A stretch of DNA of 64,000 bases from Varibaculum prostatecancerukia (GTDB lineage: Bacteria > Actinomycetota > Actinomycetes > Actinomycetales > Actinomycetaceae), in contig NZ_OW968402.1 in the NCBI RefSeq assembly GCF_943169825.2, positions 558,001 through 622,000 of the forward strand, written 5' to 3'. Shown one piece after another: positions 49,536 through 58,428 of the stretch (its first letter is position 1; each line of letters begins with the position of its first letter). Position numbers and translations under genes: made by a program. The notes below the pieces were generated by a model that was given only the letters and a program-made list of their open reading frames with translations, searched no databases and was not told where the DNA came from.

Positions 49536-50156
49536 GTGACTACCACTTTGATTGTTTCAACCTTCATCCAGGCGCTGGTGCTATTTGTAGCCACCAACAT
49601 TGACCACTTGGCGTTACTGGCCTTGTGGTTTGTTCACGGACAGAATCGTCCGGGAACCACCGCACGTATCTGTGCCGGTCAGTATGTGGGTTTTGGAGCA
49701 CTCCTGGGGATCACCCTGGTTCTCAGTACGATTTCTGGATTCGTGATTCCTCAGGAATACCTGCGGCTTTTAGGATTGATACCACTGGCCCTGGGAATAA
49801 AAGCCGGGATCGGTGAAATCCGCGAGCGCTGGCATTCAGAGGAATCCGAAGAGGAGGACGAGGCAGAGGCACAACTAAAAGGAAAAAAGATCAGTGTGGG
49901 CGCGGTTGCCTTGGTTACTATGGCTAACGGAGGCGATGAAATCGCGGCCTATCTGCCGGTTTTTGCACTATCTGCCTGGTGGCAAATCGCCCTGTTTTGC
50001 GCTGTGTTCTTAGTGCTTGCTGGGGTGCTGCTTGCTCTTGCCCGTTTCATCACTGGACGTATGGGGCTTGCAGAGGTCCTGGAACGTTTTGAAGCGATTA
50101 TTTTCCCCAGCGTACTTATCCTGCTAGGAGTGCTAATCCTCGCGGATCTGCTTTAG
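49536..50156 (+). CDS. CadD-family transporter
   Basis: Membrane protein of 206 residues with about five or six hydrophobic segments. The first helix ends in LFVATNIDHLALLALWF, the conserved N-(I/F)-D segment of cadmium-resistance CadD proteins. A similar block in the second half reads VALVTMANGGDEIAAYLPVF, giving an inverted-repeat layout. A charged loop (ESEEEDEAEAQLKGKK) links the halves. Family members export Cd2+ or related ions, but some have other substrates. I chose the GTG at 49536 because it starts just before the first helix. The longer open frame back to 49191 is the antisense of the ACT-domain gene. The ribosome binding site is weak. Confidence 0.8.
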   Translation: MTTTLIVSTFIQALVLFVATNIDHLALLALWFVHGQNRPGTTARICAGQYVGFGALLGITLVLSTISGFVIPQEYLRLLGLIPLALGIKAGIGEIRERWHSEESEEEDEAEAQLKGKKISVGAVALVTMANGGDEIAAYLPVFALSAWWQIALFCAVFLVLAGVLLALARFITGRMGLAEVLERFEAIIFPSVLILLGVLILADLL

Positions 50157-50221
50157 GTGGATTGACTAGCTGCGGGAGATAGCAAACACGAGCTGCCGCC
50201 AAGAAAGAAGCGATTACCAAT

Positions 50222-50329
50222 AGCGCGGGAGTAGATTTTATCCGAGCGGGCGCGGTGGGCATAAGAATTTGGAAAATGTCGCTGCGTTTTCCAAATTCTT
50301 GGGCAGGAGGAAAAATCTACTCCCGCGCT
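50222..50329 (+). repeat. Nested-hairpin repeat element, copy A
   Basis: A 108-bp element in the 228-bp gap after the CadD-like gene. A perfect outer stem of 18 bp (50222-50239 with 50312-50329, arm AGCGCGGGAGTAGATTTT) and a perfect inner stem of 14 bp (50263-50276 with 50287-50300, arm AAGAATTTGGAAAA) surround a 10-nt loop. Unpaired spacers are 23 nt (left) and 11 nt (right, GGGCAGGAGGA). Two further copies lie at 58.4-58.8 kb. There is no U-tract, so an ordinary terminator is unlikely. Confidence 0.9.
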
Positions 50330-50384
50330 CCCACAGTTGCTTTTACTGAACCAGGGTAGTGGCTATTATCTTCGCCGATTAGCT

Positions 50385-51533
50385 TTAAGCGCGTCTACGC
50401 AGACGAGTGATTAGCATGGCGACGCCCCATAGCGCCAGCGTGAAAACCATCTGCACCCCGATGTTCTCCCAGAACTGCGAGGCGGAGGCGCCGCTAAAGC
50501 TAGCCATTTCCGCTAACGCATTGTTGTTGTCGATGTAGTAGAAGGTGGGTAGCGCCTTCCCGATGGCTACTACTGCATCGGGCATTAGTTCCCGGGGAAT
50601 AAAAGCCCCACATAGGAAAGCACTGGCTAACGCCACCACGTTCACGATGGCGCTAAGGGCTTCCTTGTTATTGGTAATTTTTGCCATTAAGAAGCCTATG
50701 CCCAAGACGGGCAGCCCAAAGGCCGCAATATTAAGCGCATACAGTCCCTGTCGTCCGGTGTCCGCAATGCCGGGCAGTAGCAGTCGCACTAACAGCACAT
50801 TGAGTGCCACGAGGAACGCTACGATCAGGGCGCATCCGGCTATCAAGCTCAGATCAATCCGGAAGGGATGGGCGGGGGAAACCAGAGTACGTTTACGTAC
50901 GTTTACTACGGAAAAGGCCGCTAGCACCATAGTGATTACATAGGTGGCGCCGGCCATTAGGGTGTAGCTGCCAAAGTTATACAGGGCGGTCACGTTGTGG
51001 AGCGTTTTTTGATCTAAATGCGAAGTGAGCGTGACTTTACTATCCAGTTTCAGGCTAGAGTTTACCGCTTTGACCAGCTCGTCCTCGTCCGTTATATATT
51101 GCCCATATCCGCTAGCCAGCCGCAGGAACCGGCTAACTAATACCTCGGCAGAGGCGCTCTCGGAGCTGGCGCGGGATTTCACGTCTACGGTAGGTTTTTC
51201 GCCGTGAAGAATTTTAGAAGTGAAGTCGCTGGGCAGGTAAACAGCGTAAGAAAGCGATTGATAGTAGAGGGCGTCGTCAATCTCGCGTTCGCTAGTACCG
51301 GTGTCTGCTTTCTTGGTCTGCCCGGTCAAGTAGGAGTTAAAAGACCTGGTTAGGGCAGTTTCATTGCCTCGGTTGATAACTAAAACTGTAGGTTTTGAAG
51401 CGGTGAAATCACCGGAGGAGCTGGGGGTCGTCTGGAAAGCGGTCAGTCCCATGACCACCATGATGGTGGTAAAGAGAATAACAAAAGCAATATTGCGCAG
51501 TAATACCTGCAGGAAACCTTTAAAGACTGTCAT
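50385..51533 (-). CDS. ABC-2 type exporter permease
   Basis: Membrane permease of 382 residues with the layout of ABC-2/YhgE-like exporters: one helix at the N-terminus (LRNIAFVILFTTIMVVMGL), a large exported loop (about residues 35-205), then five helices. The end is basic (ITRLRRRA). It is the third gene of a set with a second permease and an ATPase. Its start overlaps the second permease gene by 14 bp. Two different half-size permeases imply a heterodimeric pore. The substrate is unknown; drugs, lipids or peptides are typical for the class. Confidence 0.85.
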   Translation of the reverse strand: MTVFKGFLQVLLRNIAFVILFTTIMVVMGLTAFQTTPSSSGDFTASKPTVLVINRGNETALTRSFNSYLTGQTKKADTGTSEREIDDALYYQSLSYAVYLPSDFTSKILHGEKPTVDVKSRASSESASAEVLVSRFLRLASGYGQYITDEDELVKAVNSSLKLDSKVTLTSHLDQKTLHNVTALYNFGSYTLMAGATYVITMVLAAFSVVNVRKRTLVSPAHPFRIDLSLIAGCALIVAFLVALNVLLVRLLLPGIADTGRQGLYALNIAAFGLPVLGIGFLMAKITNNKEALSAIVNVVALASAFLCGAFIPRELMPDAVVAIGKALPTFYYIDNNNALAEMASFSGASASQFWENIGVQMVFTLALWGVAMLITRLRRRA

Positions 51534-52779
51534 AGCGCTGCTTCCTTAGGACGAGCAGGGAGGCACCCAGGAGCACTGCCGAAATAATCAGCAGCAAGGT
51601 GACGTCTTGCCAAAAACCATCGAACCCGGGGTGATAGTAGAGGTTATAGAAACCATCGGTGATTAGTGCGGTGGGATTTAGCTTATTTACTAGGGGAGCT
51701 TTTTGGTCTACCACGTAACGCATAGTTCCGCCCATCATGCCGGCCAGCACCGCCCCGAGCATGGTCACTGCAATCAAGACGCCAACTTTCATGTTTTCGC
51801 CGCCGGGAACGAGCGCGGAAATCGCTACCCCAAAGGACAATCCGACCAGGGCTCCGAGGGAAGTTAATAGGAAGGTTAATGCCCAATTGGAGCCAAAATC
51901 GATATTGAATAGGAAGTGGCACACTGCCACTAGGAGGATCAGCCCCACCAATTGCAGTAGGTAGCTGGAAATAATTCCGGAGATAATCAGTTTGGCTTTA
52001 CTGGTAGGTGCCACCGCTACTCGTCTGCCGATTACCCCCAGGGGCGGCTGGGCATTGTTCATCACTGTCATGGAGAACAGCCCCCCGTAAAGGGCAGCCA
52101 TAGCCAGCAGCGAGAAGAACTCTGCCATCAGCAAGTCCATAGATTTGGGGCTGCGGTCACGCAAAGTAAAACCGCTTTTAGCAAGTTTGTCTTGAACCGA
52201 GGCCGCCACTTGGGCGGGATCAAAGGCAGGAGGCTGGCCGGGCTGAACATTTTGAAAGCCAGGCGGGGAGTGAGCGCGAACTTTTGCCGCAATCTCGCGC
52301 TCGGTGAGATTACTTATCATATCGGTGCGTTGAGTGATTTCGTCAAGAATCGCTTTCAAGATGGTTTGTTCCATCCCGTTAGAGGCGAGGGTCAAATGTG
52401 CTTTGGCATCCCTGCTGATACCTGCCTGCGAGGTTCCGGTAATCTCGACTACTCCGGAAACTTCCTCGTCCTCCAGAAGCCTTTTTCCTTCCTCTAAGGT
52501 CTTGACCATTCGTAGTTTCAAAATGGGTTGGTTTTCAGAGCTGACGGGGGAGGAGTCTTCCTTACTTAAATCATCGAAAGCGATTTTAAAGGTGCTATCT
52601 TGGTAGACCTGGGAGTTTACGACCGCTACCGACACGGTGTCGAAGGCTTCTTTATTGACAATGTCCCCCAGCGCCCCTTTGAACAGCAGACCCAGCAGGA
52701 TTGGAAAGACGAGCGTCCAAAAAACCAAGGTGCGGTTGGAAAGCAGCAGCTTTAGGTTGTAACCGATCAAGTGCCGCAT
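51520..52779 (-). CDS. ABC-2 type exporter permease
   Basis: Membrane permease of 419 residues. The N-terminal helix (NRTLVFWTLVFPILLGLLFKG) carries the FWTLVFP element common to ABC-2 permeases. An exported domain of about 190 residues is followed by six helices (MDLLMAEFFSLLAMAALYGGLFS, LLQLVGLILLVAVCHFLF, ALVPGGENMKVGVLIAVTML). It is probably the partner of the next permease. It follows the ATPase gene after two bases. Confidence 0.86.
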   Translation of the reverse strand: MRHLIGYNLKLLLSNRTLVFWTLVFPILLGLLFKGALGDIVNKEAFDTVSVAVVNSQVYQDSTFKIAFDDLSKEDSSPVSSENQPILKLRMVKTLEEGKRLLEDEEVSGVVEITGTSQAGISRDAKAHLTLASNGMEQTILKAILDEITQRTDMISNLTEREIAAKVRAHSPPGFQNVQPGQPPAFDPAQVAASVQDKLAKSGFTLRDRSPKSMDLLMAEFFSLLAMAALYGGLFSMTVMNNAQPPLGVIGRRVAVAPTSKAKLIISGIISSYLLQLVGLILLVAVCHFLFNIDFGSNWALTFLLTSLGALVGLSFGVAISALVPGGENMKVGVLIAVTMLGAVLAGMMGGTMRYVVDQKAPLVNKLNPTALITDGFYNLYYHPGFDGFWQDVTLLLIISAVLLGASLLVLRKQRYDSL

Positions 52780-52781
52780 AG

Positions 52782-53720
52782 TTAGTCTCGCAGTTCTTTG
52801 CCGGTGAGCTGCAAAAACACGTCATTTAGGGTTGGACGTTCGGAGTAGATAGACTCATAGGATACCCCGGTCTGGCTCAATTGGCTGATGAGGGTGGAAA
52901 CATGGTTTTGTCCGTGCCGATAAACTAGTTGGACTGTACGATTTCTGCTGGTAACTGACTCAATTTGGGGATTGTTTTCCAGCTTTTCTTTGAGCTCTGG
53001 GGGTAGCTCCACCCCTTGCAAGGTAACTTTTTCTTCAATATCTGATAGCTGTTTCAGCTGGTTAATGGTACCTTGAGCGATGATTTCACCCTTGTCAAGA
53101 ATGATGATGCGGTCGCAAATCTGTTCCACTTCCTCCATATAGTGGGTGGTGTAGACCACGGTCGCGCCGCGGTCACGCAAAGTGACGATCCCGTCCAAGA
53201 TGTTATTGCGGCTTTGCGGATCGACTGCCACCGTCGGCTCGTCTAGGAAAATCAGATCTGGTTGATGGGCGATACCGCAAGCTAGGTTCAAGCGCCGCAA
53301 CAGCCCTCCCGAGAGCTGCTTGGGGCGAAACTTCAAGTAGTCCTCGAGCCCCACCAACTTGACGGCCGCGTCAATTTTCTTCGCGCGTTCGGCTTTCTCA
53401 GAAATATAGAGTCCGCAAAAATACTCCAGATTTTGCGCCACGGTTAGCTCATCGAATACGGCTACATCTTGGAAGACCACCCCTAGGCGACGTTTAATGT
53501 CAAAAGCATCGGGACGCATTTCTTCACCGAAGATTTTCACGCTCCCGCTGCCAAAACGTAGCAGGGACAGCATGCAGTTGATGGCGGTTGATTTACCGGA
53601 GCCATTGGGGCCGAGCAGCCCCAGGATTTCGCCCTGGCGAACCTGAAAGGTCAGGTTATTGAGGGCACGCAATTGCTGGTAGTCCTTGGTTAGACCCTCT
53701 ACTTCGATTACGTTGCTCAC
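52782..53720 (-). CDS. ABC exporter ATP-binding protein
   Basis: Cytoplasmic ATPase of 312 residues, DrrA/CcmA-like. Walker A is GPNGSGKST (37-45), the Q-loop is VVFQDVAVF, the signature is LSGGLLRRLNLA, Walker B is LIFLDEPTVAVDP, and the H-loop is VVYTTHYMEE. The C-terminal extension of about 90 residues (LQGVELPPELKEKL to LNDVFLQLTGKELRD) is typical of drug and lantibiotic exporters. GTG start. It is the first gene of the three-gene operon. A 17-bp palindrome lies about 85 bp upstream. Confidence 0.9.
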   Translation of the reverse strand: MSNVIEVEGLTKDYQQLRALNNLTFQVRQGEILGLLGPNGSGKSTAINCMLSLLRFGSGSVKIFGEEMRPDAFDIKRRLGVVFQDVAVFDELTVAQNLEYFCGLYISEKAERAKKIDAAVKLVGLEDYLKFRPKQLSGGLLRRLNLACGIAHQPDLIFLDEPTVAVDPQSRNNILDGIVTLRDRGATVVYTTHYMEEVEQICDRIIILDKGEIIAQGTINQLKQLSDIEEKVTLQGVELPPELKEKLENNPQIESVTSRNRTVQLVYRHGQNHVSTLISQLSQTGVSYESIYSERPTLNDVFLQLTGKELRD

Positions 53721-53802
53721 TATGGTTCTCTCGTTCTTAGAGTGGCTATCGGTGTAGCAATTTTATCAAGGCTAATCCCTTAGCTACCAGTAAACAGGGG
53801 GT

Positions 53803-53819
53803 GTTAATCAAGAATTAAC
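53803..53819. promoter_or_regulatory. Palindrome upstream of the ABC exporter operon
   Basis: GTTAAT and ATTAAC arms around CAAGA (17 bp) lie in the 220-bp divergent region between the exporter operon and ybaK. The size and position fit an operator of a one-component repressor. No regulator gene is adjacent, and a chance palindrome is possible. The rest of the region shows nothing I recognise. Confidence 0.35.
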
Positions 53820-53940
53820 CAAACGTTACAGCAGTTTTAGAAAGACCTTCGAGATAGAGGAAAGAAGAATTTTTCAATCGTAGTTTTACGGGGTCGGTTA
53901 AACTGGCAGAAAAAGCGCATGCAGAAGAACAGGTGAGCTT

Positions 53941-54426
53941 ATGGGGAAGAAACACGTGAAAACTAACGCCATGCGCGCCCTCGAAAATGCGGGTATAGAA
54001 GCGCAAATGACGCAGGTTTCTTCTAAAGGGGAGTTTTTAGATGCCCTCACGGTAGCGCAGGCGCTGGGAGTGGATCCGAATCTGGTATATAAAACCCTAG
54101 TTTTAGAGGGCGGCCCCGGAGAACATTTCGTGGCGGTAGTACCAGCTACGCACGAGTTAGATTTGAAGGCTGTCGCCAGGTGCCTTGGGATAAAGCATGT
54201 GGCAATGTTGCCCCTAAAACAGTTAACCCCGCTCACTGGTTACTTGAAAGGGGCCTGTTCGCCTTTGGGAATGAAGAAAGACTTCCCAACTGTAATCGAT
54301 GAATCCGCTTTTGGGCAAGAAAAAATCTATGTGTCTGCAGGTAAACGCGGGTATCAGATTCTAGTTGCTGCTGAGGATCTAGCGCGGGTTATCGGGGCCC
54401 AGCGCGGGGAAATCTCTCGCCCCTGA
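53941..54426 (+). CDS. ybaK: Cys-tRNA(Pro)/Cys-tRNA(Cys) deacylase
   Basis: Trans-editing enzyme that hydrolyses cysteine wrongly attached to tRNA-Pro. The 161 residues match the YbaK/EbsC family: KTNAMRALENAGIEAQ at the start, the catalytic lysine segment NLVYKTLVLEGG, AVVPATHELDLKAVARCLG, GYLKGACSPLGMKKDFPTVID, and the C-terminal KIYVSAGKRGYQILVAAEDL. AGGTGAG precedes the ATG. It is monocistronic between the exporter operon and mntH. Confidence 0.94.
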   Translation: MGKKHVKTNAMRALENAGIEAQMTQVSSKGEFLDALTVAQALGVDPNLVYKTLVLEGGPGEHFVAVVPATHELDLKAVARCLGIKHVAMLPLKQLTPLTGYLKGACSPLGMKKDFPTVIDESAFGQEKIYVSAGKRGYQILVAAEDLARVIGAQRGEISRP

Positions 54427-54490
54427 ATTGCGTCCTCCGCACAATTTAAAAGACTTAGTGCGCAGTTTTTATTTTTAAAAAAATCAAGGT

Positions 54491-54529
54491 AAAGTTTCGG
54501 GTGTCCGAAACTTTGATAACGGGCGCCCG
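54491..54529. promoter_or_regulatory. Tandem palindromic operators upstream of mntH
   Basis: Site 1 is a perfect 24-bp palindrome (arms AAAGTTTCGG and CCGAAACTTT around GTGT, 54491-54514). Site 2 is CGGGCGCCCG (54520-54529), continued by AAAA. Both share the core CGGGYGYCCGAAA, and their centres are 22 bp apart. They end 31 bp upstream of the mntH start. By position they should bind the metal sensor that controls Mn/Fe uptake (DtxR/MntR family in actinobacteria), but the sequence is not one I recognise as a published box. Confidence 0.65.
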
Positions 54530-54560
54530 AAAATAAGGCGCTAAAGGGGGGAGAAAAGTC

Positions 54561-55874
54561 TTGATAGATGAAGTAGCTCCCTCGATTGCGAAAGGTAAAA
54601 CTGCGCAGATGGCAAAACAAGTAACCCCAGATTCTCAGAACGCTCCCGATGGCAAGGCGGCGGCGAAGAAAGGGCTGTTGCCGCTACTAGGCCCGGCTTT
54701 CGTAGCGGCAGTTGCCTATGTGGATCCCGGGAATGTGGCCGCTAATATCACCGCCGGCGCCCGCTACGGTTACCTACTGGTGTGGGTATTGGTGCTGGCT
54801 AACCTGATGGCAGTGGTTATCCAATATCAAAGCGCCAAATTGGGGTTAGTTACCGGGAAATCTTTGCCAGAAATCTTGGGGGATAGGCTTCCGAAAGCCA
54901 AACGTATCGCTTTTTGGATCCAAGCGGAAATCATCGCGGCTGCCACCGATCTAGCCGAGATCGTGGGGGGCGCGATTGCCCTGCAACTACTTTTTGGTCT
55001 GCCGCTTTTGACAGGGGGCTTCATCGTCGGTTGTGTATCTTTGGCGCTGCTGATTTTTCAGAATGAACGCCGGCAAAGACAGTTCGAAACCATAGTAATC
55101 GGCCTGCTGGTGATTATTACCGTGGGATTCCTGTCGGGTCTGGTGATAAGTCCGCCAGATCCCGCAGGGGTGCTAGGGGGATTACTGCCGCGCTTCGCGG
55201 GTACCGACACCGTGCTAATCGCGGCCTCCATGCTGGGGGCAACGGTAATGCCCCACGCCATTTACCTACATTCTTCGCTGGTTAACCACCGGTTCTCCAA
55301 ACGGGAGTCCCATGATGTTCCCCACCTGTTGCATGTCTCCAAACATGACGTGGTCTATGCGCTAGTAGTCGCGGGCGCAGTAAACATTGCGTTGCTGCTG
55401 CTGGCGGCCTCCGCGTTATCTGGAAAGAGTGGGACTGACACTATCGAGGGGGCGCACGCTGCCATCCAAAGCGCCCTGGGTAACGGCATCGGAATAATTT
55501 TTGCGATTGGACTGCTAGCCTCCGGTTTAGCTTCCACTTCGGTAGGCGCCTATGCGGGTTCGGAAATCATGGGCGGACTACTCCATATTCGGGTACCGCT
55601 ATTTACCCGCCGCCTAGTCACCTTGATTCCAGCATTACTGATCTTGTGGCTTTACCCCAACCCCACCTGGGCGTTGGTTATTTCTCAAGTGGCATTATCC
55701 TTTGGGATTCCCTTGGCATTAGTGCCACTGGCGGCTTATACCCGCAAACGCGAACTGATGGGTCGCTACACTGACGGGCTAGGAATGCGTTGGATTATGG
55801 GCGTCATTGCGGGCTTGATAATCGCCTTGAACCTGCTGCTAGTAGTGCTTACTTTCATGGGAGTAGATGTCTAG
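54561..55874 (+). CDS. mntH: Nramp-family Mn2+/Fe2+ transporter
   Basis: Proton-coupled divalent metal importer, 437 residues, 11 membrane segments. Helix 1 has AYVDPGNVAANITAGARYGY with the metal-binding DPGN motif, and helix 6 has GATVMPHAIYLHSSLV with the MPH motif that selects transition metals over Mg2+. The TTG at 54561 has a strong site (GGGGGGAG) nine bases upstream. An ATG at 54609 is the alternative. The two palindromes directly upstream suggest metal-dependent repression. It is monocistronic and converges on glgB. Confidence 0.94.
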   Translation: MIDEVAPSIAKGKTAQMAKQVTPDSQNAPDGKAAAKKGLLPLLGPAFVAAVAYVDPGNVAANITAGARYGYLLVWVLVLANLMAVVIQYQSAKLGLVTGKSLPEILGDRLPKAKRIAFWIQAEIIAAATDLAEIVGGAIALQLLFGLPLLTGGFIVGCVSLALLIFQNERRQRQFETIVIGLLVIITVGFLSGLVISPPDPAGVLGGLLPRFAGTDTVLIAASMLGATVMPHAIYLHSSLVNHRFSKRESHDVPHLLHVSKHDVVYALVVAGAVNIALLLLAASALSGKSGTDTIEGAHAAIQSALGNGIGIIFAIGLLASGLASTSVGAYAGSEIMGGLLHIRVPLFTRRLVTLIPALLILWLYPNPTWALVISQVALSFGIPLALVPLAAYTRKRELMGRYTDGLGMRWIMGVIAGLIIALNLLLVVLTFMGVDV

Positions 55875-55966
55875 CCTCCTGCGCCTGCAAAAAGTAAAGT
55901 TTCGGGGGAAAACTAGCTGCGTCCTCGAGATTTATTCATGGTGCGCTAACCCCAGAAATAGGGAAA

Positions 55967-55998
55967 CGCCCCCGAGAACAATATCGCTCTCGAGGGCG
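55967..55998. terminator. Hairpin between mntH and glgB
   Basis: An 11-bp stem with one mismatch (55967-55977, CGCCCCCGAGA, with 55988-55998, TCTCGAGGGCG) and a 10-nt loop lies in the convergent 160-bp gap. No T-tract follows on either strand, so termination would be weak or assisted by other factors. Confidence 0.55.
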
Positions 55999-56035
55999 CA
56001 TCCGGGCAAAGCCCAAAGGTTAGGGTTTACCGATT

Positions 56036-58219
56036 TTAGTCCTGTTTGGGACGTAGCCAGAGGGCGCCCAAGGGCGGTACCCGCAGCTCTACTGAGTAGG
56101 GGCGACCATTCCATTCCATGGCTTCGGCGCTAACCTGTCCCAGGTTGGTGACTCCGGAGCCACCATACTTGGCGTCATCGGTGTTGAGAATCTCTTCCCA
56201 TTCACCGCCCTCAGGTAGACCCACCCGGTATCCCTCGTGGGGATTACCGGCAAAGTTACAGATACAAACCATCTTGTGCTCTTCACCGTGATCATCGCGG
56301 TACTTACGTACATAAGAAATCACGTTGTGTTCGGAATCGTTAGACTCGATCCACTCAAACCCGGTATGGTCGTCATCCCAAAGTGCCGGTTCCGTGGTGT
56401 AAATATGGTTCATATCGCGTACTGCGGACTGTACTCCCTGGTTACGGGCATCATCTAGTAAGAACCAATCTAGCGAGCGATCCGCATCCCATTCGGCGCC
56501 CTGCGCGAACTCGCCACCCATGAACAGGAGCTGCTTGCCTGGATGTGACCATTGGTAAGCATAGAGGCAGCGCACTCCCGCCAATTGTCGCCAGTAGTCA
56601 CCGGGCTGTTTCGCCAAAATCGATCCTTTGCCGTAGACGACCTCGTCATGAGATAGCGGCAAGATATAGTGTTCTGAGAAGGCGTACACCAGTGAGAATG
56701 TAAGTTCGCCGTGGTGCCAGGAACGGTTGACCGGATCTTCACGCAGGTAACGCAAAGTGTCGTTCATCCAGCCCATATTCCACTTCAAACCAAATCCCAG
56801 TCCTCCAGCATCGGTAGGAGCAGTTACCCCTGGCCACGCCGTGGACTCTTCAGCAATCATGCAGATACCGGGGTGCAGGCGGTAACAGGTGGCGTTGGCT
56901 TCTTGCAAGAAAGAAATCGCTTCTAGGTTCTCGCGCCCGCCGTACTGGTTAGGATGCCACTGGCCTTCCTCACGGGAGTAATCCAGGTAGAGCATGGAGG
57001 CTACCGCATCGACCCGCAAACCATCAATATGGAACTCTTCCAACCAGTAGAGGGCGTTGGCCACCAGGAAGTTACGCACCTCATTGCGCCCAAAGTTGAA
57101 GATTAGGGTACCCCAATCGGGTTGTTCCCCGCGGGTGGGATCCGGGTGTTCATAGAGTTTTGTGCCGTCAAAGTCTGCCAGTGCAAACTGGTCTTTGGGG
57201 AAGTGCCCGGGAACCCAGTCGAGGATTACCCCGATTCCTGCCTGGTGTAGCTTGTCTACCAGGTAGCGGAAATCATCTGGAGTTCCATAGCGGGCAGAAG
57301 GCGCATAGTAGCCACTTTGCTGGTAGCCCCAGGAGCCGTAGAAGGGATGTTCGGAAACCGGCATCATTTCTACGTGGGTAAAGCCCATATCTTTCACGTA
57401 GGCAACTAGATCCTCGGCCAAATCCCGGTAGTGGGTGTCATAAGACCAAGACCCGATATGCATCTCATAGACCGACATGGGGGAGTTGTGAGGATCAGTT
57501 TGTGCCCGCTTCTCCATCCATTCCTGATCTTCCCATTCGTGGTGTTCGTCGGTAACTACCGAGGCAGTCAACGGGGGAATCTCGCAGGCGCGCGCCATGG
57601 GGTCGGCCTTTTGCCGCCAGTTTCCGTCTGGCCCTAAAATCTCGAATTTATAGCGGGCTCCGATTTCGACGTTGGGGACAAACAACTCCCAGATCCCGGA
57701 AGATCCCAGGGAACGCATGGAGGCAGTTTCGCCTTCCCAATAGTTGAAGTCGCCGACCACCCGCACAGCTTGGGCATTGGGTGCCCACACCGCAAAGGAT
57801 GCGCCTTTGGTTTGTCCCATTTCGGTGTCGTAGGTGCGCAGATGCGCTCCCAGAACTTCCCAAAGTTTTTCGTGGCGCCCTTCGCCAATCAAATAAAGGT
57901 CAAACTCGCCCACCGTAGGCAGGTAACGGTAGCCATCATCTAGCTCCGTGGTTTCCTCACCGTAGGTGGTGCGCACCCGGTAATCAGGGATTTCAGTGCC
58001 GTCAAGGACTGCCACCCAAATGCCATCTTGTTCATGGGTTGCCGGGAAAGTGCCCTTGGGGGTGACAATCTCGACTGCGTCCGCCAAATGGGCGACGGTA
58101 CGGATAGTTACGGAATCGTCGCCAACGTGGGTGCCGAGCACCGAATGGGGGTCAAAATACCGCCCATGGGCAACGTTAGCAAGGACTTCTGGATCTACAG
58201 CTACAGGTTTTGCACTCAT
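56036..58219 (-). CDS. glgB: 1,4-alpha-glucan branching enzyme
   Basis: Adds alpha-1,6 branches to glycogen in the cytoplasm. The 727 residues hold an N-terminal CBM48-type region (about 20-220, with FAVWAPNAQAVRVVGDFNYW) and a GH13 subfamily 9 barrel. The nucleophile is Asp404 in DGLRVDAVASMLYLDYSRE, the acid/base Glu457 in MIAEEST, and the transition-state His524-Asp525 in LPLSHDEVVYGKGS. The C-terminal beta domain ends LRVPPLGALWLRPKQD. Other glg genes are not in the window. The start faces the repeat-rich non-coding block. Confidence 0.96.
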   Translation of the reverse strand: MSAKPVAVDPEVLANVAHGRYFDPHSVLGTHVGDDSVTIRTVAHLADAVEIVTPKGTFPATHEQDGIWVAVLDGTEIPDYRVRTTYGEETTELDDGYRYLPTVGEFDLYLIGEGRHEKLWEVLGAHLRTYDTEMGQTKGASFAVWAPNAQAVRVVGDFNYWEGETASMRSLGSSGIWELFVPNVEIGARYKFEILGPDGNWRQKADPMARACEIPPLTASVVTDEHHEWEDQEWMEKRAQTDPHNSPMSVYEMHIGSWSYDTHYRDLAEDLVAYVKDMGFTHVEMMPVSEHPFYGSWGYQQSGYYAPSARYGTPDDFRYLVDKLHQAGIGVILDWVPGHFPKDQFALADFDGTKLYEHPDPTRGEQPDWGTLIFNFGRNEVRNFLVANALYWLEEFHIDGLRVDAVASMLYLDYSREEGQWHPNQYGGRENLEAISFLQEANATCYRLHPGICMIAEESTAWPGVTAPTDAGGLGFGLKWNMGWMNDTLRYLREDPVNRSWHHGELTFSLVYAFSEHYILPLSHDEVVYGKGSILAKQPGDYWRQLAGVRCLYAYQWSHPGKQLLFMGGEFAQGAEWDADRSLDWFLLDDARNQGVQSAVRDMNHIYTTEPALWDDDHTGFEWIESNDSEHNVISYVRKYRDDHGEEHKMVCICNFAGNPHEGYRVGLPEGGEWEEILNTDDAKYGGSGVTNLGQVSAEAMEWNGRPYSVELRVPPLGALWLRPKQD

Positions 58220-58428
58220 GTATCTAGCGTGTCACGAATCGCCCAAAAATTCTTTGGAATGCCGTCCCGATTTCCAAATTTTTCCGCCCCGAGTTCCAAG
58301 ACCGTGCACAGCCTAAAGCTACGCGCGGGGAATAGTGTCCGCGCACAGGGGCGGATTTTGCCTCGCGCCCCGAAATCCGGAATTTTTCCGCCCCCCGAGT
58401 TCCGAGAACGTGCGCGCTTTAAAGCTAC
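58220..58428. repeat. Degraded repeat block upstream of glgB
   Basis: Non-coding, GC-rich. Two direct copies of a roughly 60-bp sequence start at 58277 and 58381 (both AATTTTTCCGCCCC, later TAAAGCTACGCGCGGG). The second runs into the full element copy B. After the first copy, GCGCGGGGAATAG then TGTCCG matches the outer arm and 23-nt spacer of the nested-hairpin element, so this looks like a decayed copy. Open frames here are explained by the high GC content and have no family resemblance. Confidence 0.7.

Noticed and set aside
50222-50329. Copy A of the nested-hairpin element as a plain bidirectional terminator
   Set aside because: It lacks T-tracts after either arm, has a complex internal loop, and occurs elsewhere in several copies and orientations with conserved spacers.
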